A stretch of 24,560 nucleotides of DNA from Flavobacteriales bacterium UBA3376 (GTDB lineage Bacteria; Bacteroidota; Bacteroidia; Flavobacteriales; Weeksellaceae). Made by a program: the position numbers and the translations under genes. The stretch lies in the NCBI GenBank assembly GCA_002359055.1, contig DEQC01000062.1, positions 4,606 through 29,165 on the forward strand, written 5' to 3'. Below are positions 15,801 to 23,580 of this stretch, piece by piece (position 1 is the stretch's first letter; every line of letters begins with the position of its first letter). The notes beneath the pieces are model-generated. The model was not told the DNA's origin and ran no database searches. It saw nothing but the letters and a program-made list of their open reading frames with translations.

Positions 15801-18800
15801 TCGTCTATACTTTGATTGGTAACATCCAATAAATCCTGGGCGTGAACAAACATTTCTAAACGCTTGTATCTTCTTAAATCTAAATTGGTATTTCTATAAA
15901 CAGCTTTGGTTGGACTGTTGGAATTCAATTTGGCTTTCAGCACCATAGAAGCTTCATTCTGGCTTTGATAACCTGTTGTACCTTGCATTTCCTCTCTTTC
16001 AACTCCAGGAGGTAAAACGTAAGGTGGAACGTTGGTTGAGTTTTCTTCAATATTTACTTGACCAATTTCTAAGTTAGAAAGGTAGTTATCTGGATCAACT
16101 CCTTCTTCAGAACCAGTAGAACCTGGAATTGGGAATAAAGTTTTCGGATAACGTCTCCATTCACTTCTAACCAAATCCAAAGTACCAAATCTAAGTGTAG
16201 TTTCTTGATTGAATCCTCTCATCAACATTCTCATGAAACGAACAGAAGTCAATACGCTTCTTGCTGTGGATAATTGATCATCAGTTACCAAATCATCGAT
16301 TCCGTCGCCATCGATATCCGTATCGAAATTATCAACAGGAACTCTGAATTGATACCATTTGACAACATCAGTTTGTCCGTTTGGTAGTAAAACTTCAACT
16401 TCTTTGGTTGCAACAATCAAACGGTTGTTTGGATCGTTCAGTTCTGTTGGATTCAATCGGATGGTATATTGATTATACATTTCCGTTTGATCCAAGTTAT
16501 AATCTAAGTTAATGTCCTCTGCATCTGGTTGCATACTGAACGACTGCATCGGATCATCAGTAGAGTTGTTTCCTTGAACTCCTCTATAATATCTATATCT
16601 ACTCGTAATAGAACTCGCATCATTGGTTTGACTCCAACGCTCGTCCAAATAGAAAACGTAATTGTCAGAAGCAGGGTCATTTTCTCCTGTTACTGGATTG
16701 GTATGTGAAATTCCATACGCAGCAACTTCTTCCGCATCGGTTAAACCATTGTATCCTAAATCTTGTTCTTTTCTTGCTTGACCTTCGGTTTCATAAGTAT
16801 ATAAAATTGGGTAATTTTCAGGTTGTTTTCCCCAGTTGGTTTCGGTCACTGAAGCAGCATTACCAGAATGAGGCATACCATTTTCGTACATCATTCTACC
16901 ATCCTTCAAAATATCTTCCGAAACATTACCTAATTGTAACAACAACTCACCATTTCCACCTGTTCCATCAGCATATGGATCCATCATCCAGAACTCTAAG
17001 TATTCTACATTTGAATCTATAAAATTGGTCACAGAAATTGGTCGCATGGTACCTCCCCAATGTTGTGTATCTGTTGCATTTGGATTTACGTTGTAAGGAC
17101 CTTTTTCGTTAGGATAAAAAGTCATATCAAAAGTACTGATGAATGTTTGAGAACCTGCCATATTATCTCGCTGATCAAACAATTCTTTCAATTCAACTCT
17201 CCTCACTCTATGTTTTGAAAGTTCTGCATCAGTAATTCCAGCTGGCGCAGCACCACCAATTCCATAGAATCTTGGATCAATTGAATACCAAGACATCATA
17301 CGACGACCATTGCCATAAGACAGATCATCGGTTTGTGTTCCATTTGGGAAGTATGGATGAGCTGTAGCATTTACACCCGCAGGTACACCTGGCACACTCG
17401 CTAATTTCCATGAACCTGCATCCATCAAACTAATTCTCGATTGAGCATCATCAAAATCATCTATGTACGAATGACCACTGGTTGCATTGTTTTGACCTGG
17501 CATCAAATAAGCTCCTTCAGCCGTAAAGTTGATTTGAGAAATTTCATCGGTTTTAATTCCTGGAATCTTATTGGTCAATCTCGTCAACCATTCAGATTCT
17601 CCAGAATATTCGGTATGCAAACCGAAAATTGTATTGTTTACAGGCTCAGCACCAAACTGTACTTTTTGAGTAACTGGTCTTTCTTGGTAATTTACAATTG
17701 TACCTCCGACCAAGAAATTATCGGAAAATCTATGGTCAACATTCAGTCCTAAAAATCTCTTTTTCTGCATATTGAAAGCCGATTGGTTTTCAACGCTGAT
17801 GTTGATAGGAACACCTGAATTTTTCAATTGCTCATTTAAAATAGTTACTTGACCAATGGTATAATCAACCGTATAATCAATTCCTTCAGTAAGCGTCATT
17901 CCGTTGGCAGTAACTTTTACTGATCCTTCAGGAATATTGAAAGCTCCCAAAGGAATTCCACTTCCAACTTCGCCTTTGTATCGACCCGATAAACTATATC
18001 GTTGAGCTAATTTTTCTGCAGCTAATGTATTTGGCAATTGTCTATACAATTCATTGAAAACATAAGGCGAGTTAGAATCACCTAAAACGTTGGCCAAATG
18101 TTCACCAAAAGGTTCAACTTTTGTAAAGATAATTGTCCCTTGTTGTGAGTTTACAGTTACTCCTTCGATGAAGTCAAATATCCCATCTCCATAATTTCCA
18201 TTCCCACTCATTTGCAAATTACCATTTTGATTCAAACGGTCCATATGCATCACTTGGAGAAGCGTTTGATCCTGAACAGGTGTATTGGGTAAATAGTTGA
18301 TCAATCCAGAAGAATTTTCACCATTGTCTTTGAATTCAACATTCATGATAAAATCTTCAGGTGAAATGCTCAATGCATCGATCGAATAAATGTTTTTCAT
18401 CATCAAATCCCACATCGGTGATCCAGTGTTGACAACAGTATTCGGTTTAATCAATTTAGTGATTAACAATTCATTTTGCTCATCGGACATTTCCCCAACT
18501 TTATAAATCACTCCAGGAGTGCTATTTCGGGTGTATTGAAAGGAAACTGCCAATAAATCTTCACCATCGATCAATGATTGATTCAAAGAAATATATCCTA
18601 AAGATGGATAAAATTTATATTCGTTTGGACCTAATTTTTTAACGTTTTCGTTGACCAAGAAGTGTTCTCCATCTTGATAAGTTTGTCCATTGTAGTTATA
18701 ACCACTCAAAATCGAACGAGCTGTACTCGCGTCACGAATTCCAGGAATAGAACTCACTTGGTTGTACAAGTTCCCGTTGGTTGGCGCTGCACCATTGTCA

Positions 18801-19870
18801 CCCAAATCCCTCAAAGCCAACATCGATCTTCTATTTTCTTGATTGGCATTTCCTTTATCGATTCGATAAACCTCCAAACGAGTGATGACAATATCACTTG
18901 AAATTTGAGGATAGTTCAAAAGTGCATTGTCATAAGAATCTCTAAAGAATTGTCCTAAAAAGAAGTGTCTGTTATAATCATATTCTTCAGCAAAAACTTT
19001 GTATTCTGTCAACACTCCACCTCCTTGAACAGTGATATTTTTGGTCTCTGAACGCTGTTCTGAGAAAACCATAGTTACATCGGTATTACCAAATCTCAAG
19101 TCAGTTCTTACACCGAATAAAGATTGAGCTCCGGTAATCAAGGAAGTATTCAATGGCATACTGATATTTCCGACTTCGATGTTTTGAACGATGTCGTCTT
19201 CACCTCCATCTTTCATGTTTTTCCATTGAAGTTTCATTTCATTTTCGAAACCAAATCCAGCTTGAGTATCGTAATTGGCTTTTAATTGTAAGTTTTCACC
19301 CACTTTACCAAGAACACTCATTTGGATTCTTTGTTGTAAATCAACAGTAACAGTGTTTCTATTTTGAGGCAACAACTGTGGATTATCGATTTTTTGAAGG
19401 AAAAGTCCTAAATCGAGTTGAGCCGATCCTTGCGGAATCAGCTGAATTTCATTTCCACCAAAAATAGTTTCGAAAGCTCTACCTTTAATTCTTAGACTTG
19501 GGAGAATATTACCAGAAGATTCTTCTTCATCGCCAAAAGCACTTGCCCTATACATTTCGTCATATGCCCTGGATTTGTCTCTATAATAAGAATTTATATT
19601 TCGATTGAGTATAATATCTAAATAATCTTGACTGGAGATGAATATAGGTTCACCAACGATGATGTCACCAATTTTTGGCCATAAAACATATTGATCTTTC
19701 GAAGCATCATAAGTGATATCATATTCGATTTGATTGTCTAAATACAAACCTCCACTTTGTGTATCAAAAGGATATTTCAATGTGTCCGATTCACCATCTT
19801 CCTGTCCGTATGTTGTGCCGATAAAAATTAGCAATAAAAATACCGGCAACAAGCTTCTTAACCTCTTCAT
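12806..19870 (-). CDS. sprA: SprA (Sov), outer-membrane translocon of the type IX secretion system
   Basis: SprA is the giant outer-membrane beta-barrel through which T9SS proteins leave the periplasm, working with PorV- and Plug-type partners; in gliding species it is also needed for motility. From the ATG at 19870 the protein is about 2354 residues, close to other SprA/Sov proteins (about 2400-2500). It opens with a signal peptide, MKRLRSLLPVFLLLIFIGTT, ending near YGQ. Near residues 234-253 is the conserved segment beginning VGNISMPLNTS and ending GAQSLFG. The rest is dominated by amphipathic beta strands and ends in a strand, SLTITFGN. An in-frame TTG at 19891 would add seven residues (MNQLELR); I prefer the ATG because the signal peptide begins there. 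An acidic DxDxDGxxD loop lies near residue 1180. It sits 24 bases after ruvA. Confidence 0.96.
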   Translation of the reverse strand: MKRLRSLLPVFLLLIFIGTTYGQEDGESDTLKYPFDTQSGGLYLDNQIEYDITYDASKDQYVLWPKIGDIIVGEPIFISSQDYLDIILNRNINSYYRDKSRAYDEMYRASAFGDEEESSGNILPSLRIKGRAFETIFGGNEIQLIPQGSAQLDLGLFLQKIDNPQLLPQNRNTVTVDLQQRIQMSVLGKVGENLQLKANYDTQAGFGFENEMKLQWKNMKDGGEDDIVQNIEVGNISMPLNTSLITGAQSLFGVRTDLRFGNTDVTMVFSEQRSETKNITVQGGGVLTEYKVFAEEYDYNRHFFLGQFFRDSYDNALLNYPQISSDIVITRLEVYRIDKGNANQENRRSMLALRDLGDNGAAPTNGNLYNQVSSIPGIRDASTARSILSGYNYNGQTYQDGEHFLVNENVKKLGPNEYKFYPSLGYISLNQSLIDGEDLLAVSFQYTRNSTPGVIYKVGEMSDEQNELLITKLIKPNTVVNTGSPMWDLMMKNIYSIDALSISPEDFIMNVEFKDNGENSSGLINYLPNTPVQDQTLLQVMHMDRLNQNGNLQMSGNGNYGDGIFDFIEGVTVNSQQGTIIFTKVEPFGEHLANVLGDSNSPYVFNELYRQLPNTLAAEKLAQRYSLSGRYKGEVGSGIPLGAFNIPEGSVKVTANGMTLTEGIDYTVDYTIGQVTILNEQLKNSGVPINISVENQSAFNMQKKRFLGLNVDHRFSDNFLVGGTIVNYQERPVTQKVQFGAEPVNNTIFGLHTEYSGESEWLTRLTNKIPGIKTDEISQINFTAEGAYLMPGQNNATSGHSYIDDFDDAQSRISLMDAGSWKLASVPGVPAGVNATAHPYFPNGTQTDDLSYGNGRRMMSWYSIDPRFYGIGGAAPAGITDAELSKHRVRRVELKELFDQRDNMAGSQTFISTFDMTFYPNEKGPYNVNPNATDTQHWGGTMRPISVTNFIDSNVEYLEFWMMDPYADGTGGNGELLLQLGNVSEDILKDGRMMYENGMPHSGNAASVTETNWGKQPENYPILYTYETEGQARKEQDLGYNGLTDAEEVAAYGISHTNPVTGENDPASDNYVFYLDERWSQTNDASSITSRYRYYRGVQGNNSTDDPMQSFSMQPDAEDINLDYNLDQTEMYNQYTIRLNPTELNDPNNRLIVATKEVEVLLPNGQTDVVKWYQFRVPVDNFDTDIDGDGIDDLVTDDQLSTARSVLTSVRFMRMLMRGFNQETTLRFGTLDLVRSEWRRYPKTLFPIPGSTGSEEGVDPDNYLSNLEIGQVNIEENSTNVPPYVLPPGVEREEMQGTTGYQSQNEASMVLKAKLNSNSPTKAVYRNTNLDLRRYKRLEMFVHAQDLLDVTNQSIDENTKLFVRLGSDYSDNYYEYEIPLKYTARTPDRNPERIWPIENKIDLNTDFFVDAKKERDLDHSLSTLERYAYIPEGDDPNKIIYVKGRPSLGGVTSVMIGLRSTDNRDKEVLVWVNELRLSEIDNEGGYSAMASLGFTLGDFAQVQLSGSISSAGFGAIDQGPSQRNQEDYKDYAINAQLKLDKFLPEDWGMEIPVNITMSEQFSDPKYNPLDNDVILDEDPRGEELRDVARTYAQQKSISFTNIRKVNTSNRPTRFYDPSNFALSFMYADQYRRDIYTAYDLTKNIRATLNYNYSFPSKTIRPLENWRAVQDTMKTAKYLKFLKEVNINPMPARLSFRTDIDRIYSERQYRDINQFYDASSSYIFPVAFSNNFLFSWQYNVGFDLTKSLRLDYTSSTRTLNDGSSFEYADKGLIWNNLFKVGRPVNYDHQIQLNWKTPIHLFPYMDWTSLELGVTNNYNWHARSSVFRNAPNTDGQGLGNIAQNSSNFTMMGDFDLSKLYREFRGHEKMDSIKRGRKREVDSLSRAYDGMTLRSLRRINRPYEFKNKFRGQDYIWMIVSSIKRFQFNYTQNNGAVLPGILAEPNFFGFGKNSGGPGAGFIFGTEFDIKRRLIETGNDWVTRSDQLLEPYEITRGTNFTASSVIEPFPSLRIDLNARRNTTFRSTEYSFNLRREDDPTLRTYLDVQKSLNSSTITIGTAFKKPDALYDDFIANTQVISERLGMANGMAPTGDGYYDGFGLSNYDVLLPAFVSAVEGRNASKTSLGYNRKIPLPNWNITYSGLTNIPMISRIFNSFEISHSYLSSYTVNGIQSNPNHFADPMGRDLNNNFYSDNIYGSVNMIESFSPLIGVDMTFRNNFQMRAQYNRDRMLTMSMSNYTLTEDYGTEYVIGLGYIIKDLRFNMRYQGRNRVLRGDMNFRLDARLRDSETRIRRILDNDSQVTGGQKMMSIQFSADYDLSRNFNLRFFWDQNMSEYKISTAYPISTIRTGFSLTITFGN

Positions 19871-19894
19871 GCGCAATTCAAGCTGGTTCAAATA

Positions 19895-20479
19895 TTATAA
19901 TCTCTTTAAAGTTTCTTTGACTAACACCTCTGCATTTGCATCAGGATAATCTTTTAAAACTATATCCAAAATCTTCTCAGCGGATTTAGTTGGAATTCCT
20001 AAAACCTCTAATGCTGATAACGCCTCAAATTTAGATTTATTTTTAGAATTAGAAGAATTAATATCAAAATTCAATTCGTCACCTTCTAACTTGTCTTTTA
20101 AATCAATTATTATCCTTTGAGCCGTTTTAACTCCTATTCCTTTAATCTTTTGCAACTTCTTTGCATCTGCTTCAGAAATTGCTTGGACGATTTCATCCAC
20201 TTCCATAGACGAAATCATCATCATCGCAGTCGAAGGCCCTACACCGTTAACTGTTATTAATTTTAAAAAAATCTCTCTTTCAAGTGTCGAATAAAATCCA
20301 TAAAGTATTTGTGCATCATCCCGAACGATCAAATGAGTAAAAATCTTGATATTTTCTTTGTGTTCGATTTTCGAATATGCATTTAAACTTATGTTCACCT
20401 TATAGCCCACTCCATGACATTCGATGATCATGTGTGTAGGATGTGCTTCGATTAGTTTTCCGTTCAGATGTGCTATCAT
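19895..20479 (-). CDS. ruvA: Holliday junction branch migration protein RuvA
   Basis: RuvA binds four-way junctions as a tetramer and loads the RuvB motor for branch migration in recombinational repair. The 194-residue product is typical. Its N-terminal OB-like domain starts MIAHLNGKLIEAHP and contains GVGYKV at 23-28. Two helix-hairpin-helix motifs follow, VNGVGPSTA at 77-85 and IKGIGVKTA at 112-120. After a flexible linker rich in Asn, Ser and Lys (about 138-150), the RuvB-contacting domain III occupies roughly 150-194. Its ATG overlaps the maeB stop as ATGA, which usually means coupled translation. RuvB and RuvC are not in the window. Confidence 0.97.
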   Translation of the reverse strand: MIAHLNGKLIEAHPTHMIIECHGVGYKVNISLNAYSKIEHKENIKIFTHLIVRDDAQILYGFYSTLEREIFLKLITVNGVGPSTAMMMISSMEVDEIVQAISEADAKKLQKIKGIGVKTAQRIIIDLKDKLEGDELNFDINSSNSKNKSKFEALSALEVLGIPTKSAEKILDIVLKDYPDANAEVLVKETLKRL

Positions 20480-22752
20480 CTTTCTCTTAATTGAACGTCC
20501 AAAACAGCTATCGTAGCCATATTTACTATCTCATCTATACTGGAGCGCATTTGCAAAATATGAACAGGTTTATTCATTCCCATCAAGATTGGTCCAATGA
20601 TTTTAGAGTTTTCTATTCCTCTCATAACTTTATATGACAAATTTCCAGAGGCCAAGTTAGGGAAAATTAACACATTGGCTCTTTTTCCATTCAACTTTGA
20701 AAATGGGAAATTATTTGTAATCAATTCTTCATTCAAAGCAAAGTCTGGCTGAATTTCTCCATCGACTACCATGTCTGGATAAAGTTTGTGCAACAAAGCT
20801 ACGGCTTCACTAACTTTCTTTGAAGTTTCTGTCCTCGCTGAGAAATTTTCATAAGAAAGCATTGCAATTCTCGGACGAATTCCAATTCCTCTAACTACAT
20901 ATTCAGTCAATCTTGCGATTTTCGCTAATTCTTTTGGTGTTGGATCTAAATTGATGGCCGTATCGGCAAAAAACAATGGACCCTTTTTAGTCATTACCAA
21001 CATCAAACCCGCTACTTTATTGATTCCAGGTGCTGTACCAATGGTTTCTAAAGCTGGTTTCAAAGAAGCCGCATAACTTCGTGTAGATCCTGTCAAGAAA
21101 ACATCTGCTTCACCTGCTTCAACCATCATACTTCCAAAATAGTCGCGATTGGTAAGGAACTTTTTCGCATTGTACAATGTCATTCCTTTTCTCTTTCGTT
21201 TTTCCCAAAGGATCTGTGCCAACTCTTCGATTTTAGCAGTCGATTCTTTAGCTTTTGGATCTATGATAGGAACGTCGATTTGAATATCGTAAGTCTTTTT
21301 CATTTCTTCGATTTCTTCAACATTTCCTAATAAAATCGGTTTACCAATTCCTTCGTCATTAACAATTTGAGCTGCTTTCAGAACATTGTATTCGTTTGCA
21401 TCGCTAAACACTATGGTCTTAGGATCTTGTTTGGCTCTGTTTTGAAGCATTCGAATGAGTTTCTCCTCGTTGTTCATTCGATTCAACAATTCTTCTTCAT
21501 AAACCGCCCAATTGTTGATATGCTTTCGAGCAACACCCGATTCCATAGCTGCTTTTGCTACTGCCATAGAAACATTTGTAATCAATCGATTGTCAAATGG
21601 TTTAGGAATGATATATTCTCTTCCAAAACTGATGTTTCCTATTTTATAAGCCAAACTAACGATTTCAGGCACAGGCTCTTTTGCTAAATCCGCCAAAGCT
21701 CTAACCGCTGCCAATTTCATTTCTTCATTGATCTTTGTGGCTTGAACATCCAATGCACCTCTAAAAATAAAAGGGAAACCTAAAACATTATTTACTTGGT
21801 TTGGATAATCGGAACGACCCGTCGCCATGATAACATCTGATCGAGTTTCAACCGCCAAATCGTAAGTAATCTCTGGATTTGGATTTGCCATTGCAAAAAC
21901 AATAGGATTTTCGTTCATTGTTTTTAACATGGCTGGAGTTACAACATCAGCTTTCGATAGACCGATGAAAACATCGCTACCTTTCATTGCTTCTTCCAGA
22001 GTTTCCAGTTCAGTTGTTCTTACAAATGGTAATTTTTCTGGTGATAATTCAGTTCTTTTATGATTGATCACGCCCTTACTATCGCACATTAAAATTTTCT
22101 CTGGATCAGCTCCTAAAGCTATATAGAGATTGGTACATGCAATCGCTGCTGCACCTGCACCACTTACTACAAATCTAACTTCATCGATTTTCTTGTCGGC
22201 CAACTCCAATGCATTGATCAAAGCAGCACCTGAAATAATTGCAGTTCCGTGTTGATCATCGTGCATCACAGGAATGTCCAATTCTTCTTTTAATCGTTTT
22301 TCGATTTCAAAAGCTTCTGGAGCTTTGATATCTTCAAGATTTATTCCACCAAAAGTTGGTGAAATAGCTTTTACTGTTTGAATGAATTTTTCAGGGTCTT
22401 TTTCATCAATCTCAATATCGAACACATCGATATCAGCGAAAATTTTAAAAAGCAAACCCTTACCTTCCATTACAGGTTTTGCGGCTTCTGGACCAATGTC
22501 ACCTAATCCTAATACTGCGGTACCATTGGAAATAACAGCCACCAAGTTTCCTTTGGCGGTGTACTTGTATGCAGCATCTTTATCTTTCTGAATTTCTAAA
22601 CAAGGTTCGGCCACACCTGGCGAATACGCCAAAGCTAAATCTCTTTGCGTATCGTGGGGTTTGGTTGGTATTACTTCTATCTTACCTTTTCTACCTGTTT
22701 CGTGGTAGATCAATGCCTCCTGACGTAATTTATCATCTTTTTCCGTTCTCAT
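20476..22752 (-). CDS. maeB: NADP-dependent malic enzyme with C-terminal phosphotransacetylase-like domain
   Basis: The enzyme oxidatively decarboxylates malate to pyruvate, probably making NADPH, in the cytosol. The 758-residue protein has the MaeB layout. The N-terminal malic domain has the catalytic Tyr in ALAYSPGVAEPC (Y43), the catalytic Lys in MEGKGLLFK (K98), metal ligands in GGINLEDI (E140, D141) and HDDQHGT (D165, D166), and an NAD(P) fold with SGAGAAA at 197-203. A phosphotransacetylase-like domain fills about 430-758, including FADTAINLDPTP and the late NLASGNLSYK. In characterised MaeB proteins this domain binds acetyl-CoA and regulates activity rather than acting as a transferase. 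The ATG at 22752 gives the standard N-terminus. It is the first gene of the ruvA-sprA-gcvH unit. Cofactor preference is inferred from family. Confidence 0.95.
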   Translation of the reverse strand: MRTEKDDKLRQEALIYHETGRKGKIEVIPTKPHDTQRDLALAYSPGVAEPCLEIQKDKDAAYKYTAKGNLVAVISNGTAVLGLGDIGPEAAKPVMEGKGLLFKIFADIDVFDIEIDEKDPEKFIQTVKAISPTFGGINLEDIKAPEAFEIEKRLKEELDIPVMHDDQHGTAIISGAALINALELADKKIDEVRFVVSGAGAAAIACTNLYIALGADPEKILMCDSKGVINHKRTELSPEKLPFVRTTELETLEEAMKGSDVFIGLSKADVVTPAMLKTMNENPIVFAMANPNPEITYDLAVETRSDVIMATGRSDYPNQVNNVLGFPFIFRGALDVQATKINEEMKLAAVRALADLAKEPVPEIVSLAYKIGNISFGREYIIPKPFDNRLITNVSMAVAKAAMESGVARKHINNWAVYEEELLNRMNNEEKLIRMLQNRAKQDPKTIVFSDANEYNVLKAAQIVNDEGIGKPILLGNVEEIEEMKKTYDIQIDVPIIDPKAKESTAKIEELAQILWEKRKRKGMTLYNAKKFLTNRDYFGSMMVEAGEADVFLTGSTRSYAASLKPALETIGTAPGINKVAGLMLVMTKKGPLFFADTAINLDPTPKELAKIARLTEYVVRGIGIRPRIAMLSYENFSARTETSKKVSEAVALLHKLYPDMVVDGEIQPDFALNEELITNNFPFSKLNGKRANVLIFPNLASGNLSYKVMRGIENSKIIGPILMGMNKPVHILQMRSSIDEIVNMATIAVLDVQLRER

Positions 22753-22772
22753 CTTTCTCTATTAGCAATTGG

Positions 22773-22780
22773 CAAATATA
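22773..22780 (-). promoter_or_regulatory. -7 box of the maeB-ruvA-sprA-gcvH-vanZ operon
   Basis: The minus strand reads TATATTTG, an exact TAnnTTTG match, 20 bases before the maeB ATG at 22752. No TTG is found at the -33 distance. Instead a dyad lies there (22787-22812), as might be expected of a regulated promoter. Confidence 0.5.
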
Positions 22781-22786
22781 AGTAAG

Positions 22787-22812
22787 GTCAGCGAGGTATA
22801 AAACTCACTGAC
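22787..22812. promoter_or_regulatory. dyad in the maeB promoter, possible operator
   Basis: GTCAGCGAG (22787-22795) and CTCACTGAC (22804-22812) pair with one mismatch across an eight-base centre. On minus the dyad sits just upstream of the -7 box at 22773-22780, over the -33 region. There is no T-run beyond it, so it is a poor terminator for the upstream hypothetical gene, which ends at 22840. A repressor or activator site for the maeB operon is possible. Confidence 0.35.
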
Positions 22813-22839
22813 TAAAAATGTTTTGAATAGAGCTAATGA

Positions 22840-23334
22840 TTAATATCGCTCTTCAATCAATTCATCAGTGAATACACAGTCAATTTCAAAAGGAATCATA
22901 TCATCCGATTCACTGATAAAGTTACTCACCTTACCGGTCCATTTCAGGCACAAATCATTTGAGCCATTTTTGAAAAACCTTAGCTTATTGTCATCGGACT
23001 CGTACAATTCTTCATTGAAATTAACATTCGAATAATACACCTCATAAACATATCCTTCTTCATCTTCTATTTCAGCAAATGAATGAGGAATTTCGACGGT
23101 GTTACCATTCAACTCATCGACGGTTTTGAAATTGATTGGAAAATCATCGATGGTCAGCACTACTTGTGGAAAATCATTTTGTAGAGCATCACCTTCGACA
23201 TGATCCAAATCGTCGGTTGAGTGAATTTCAATAAGAAGTTGATGGTGTCTGTTTGAAAAAACTACTTTGCAGAAACATTTGTCAATGTAGTAAGTTAAAG
23301 TTTCTTCCGGATGGAAGAATTTGATTGTTTTCAT
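22840..23334 (-). CDS. unrecognised acidic protein, 164 residues
   Basis: I do not recognise this protein. It has no signal peptide and no membrane helix, so it is probably cytosolic. It is strongly acidic (many Asp and Glu, for example IEDEE, YESDD and ISESDD) and rich in alternating hydrophobic residues typical of beta sheet. Three cysteines (C20, C22 and one in DLCLKW) and a fourth near the end (EIDCVF) do not form a clear metal site. The start MKTIKFFHPEE follows a good promoter (23363-23393). It is divergent from folA and upstream of maeB, separated from maeB by 87 bases and a promoter, so probably a single-gene unit. The frame is intact and base use resembles its neighbours. That supports a real gene, with unknown function. 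Confidence 0.75.
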   Translation of the reverse strand: MKTIKFFHPEETLTYYIDKCFCKVVFSNRHHQLLIEIHSTDDLDHVEGDALQNDFPQVVLTIDDFPINFKTVDELNGNTVEIPHSFAEIEDEEGYVYEVYYSNVNFNEELYESDDNKLRFFKNGSNDLCLKWTGKVSNFISESDDMIPFEIDCVFTDELIEERY

Positions 23335-23362
23335 TTTGAGTTAAAAAATCATTTTCTTGGGA

Positions 23363-23393
23363 CGAAGATATAAATATTGCCATTAATAACAAA
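23363..23393 (-). promoter_or_regulatory. promoter of the unrecognised 164-residue gene
   Basis: The minus strand shows TTTG (23393-23390), a 19-base spacer and TATCTTCG (23370-23363, seven of eight to TAnnTTTG), 28 bases before the ATG at 23334. Both elements and the spacing fit the Bacteroidota consensus. Confidence 0.55.
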
Positions 23394-23431
23394 AATCAGT
23401 TTTTAATTTAATCACATTTTTTTGAATACTC

Positions 23432-23563
23432 GCAAATCACTGCAAATCAATCTACCATATAAATCTATACTTCAACCTTTATTTTTGTTTTGGGAGAAGC
23501 AAACAAGATTTTACGATTGAACGAGCATTCATTTTCTTTTTTACTTACCTTTATCGCAAATCA
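23432..23563 (+). repeat. three copies of GCAAATCA upstream of folA
   Basis: Exact copies lie at 23432-23439, 23442-23449 and 23556-23563. The first two are 10 bases apart (one helical turn). The second and third share GCAAATCAAT. All are in the 236-base gap between the 164-residue gene and folA, which otherwise holds only the minus-strand promoter and AT-rich sequence. They could be sites for a regulator of one or both genes. Confidence 0.4.
23546..23553 (+). promoter_or_regulatory. weak -7 box candidate for folA
   Basis: TACCTTTA matches seven of eight positions of TAnnTTTG and ends 17 bases before the ATG at 23571. The nearest upstream TTG (23517-23519) is 26 bases away, slightly too far, so support is modest. 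Confidence 0.3.
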
Positions 23564-23580
23564 ATGAATCATGATTCATT
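23563..23580. promoter_or_regulatory. 18-bp perfect palindrome over the folA start codon
   Basis: AATGAATCATGATTCATT is identical to its reverse complement, and its central CATG contains the folA ATG (23571-23573). As DNA it could be an operator. As RNA it could form a 7-bp stem with CATG as loop, affecting initiation. It adjoins the third GCAAATCA copy. Confidence 0.4.

Noticed and set aside
19868..19891. TTG at 19891 as the sprA start
   Set aside because: The ATG at 19870 directly begins a standard signal peptide; the TTG version adds a polar stretch before it and leaves only three bases after ruvA. It is kept as an alternative.
20476..21480. A separate phosphotransacetylase gene
   Set aside because: The phosphotransacetylase-like domain is in frame with the malic enzyme and matches the usual MaeB two-domain layout, so it is one gene and not a fusion artefact.
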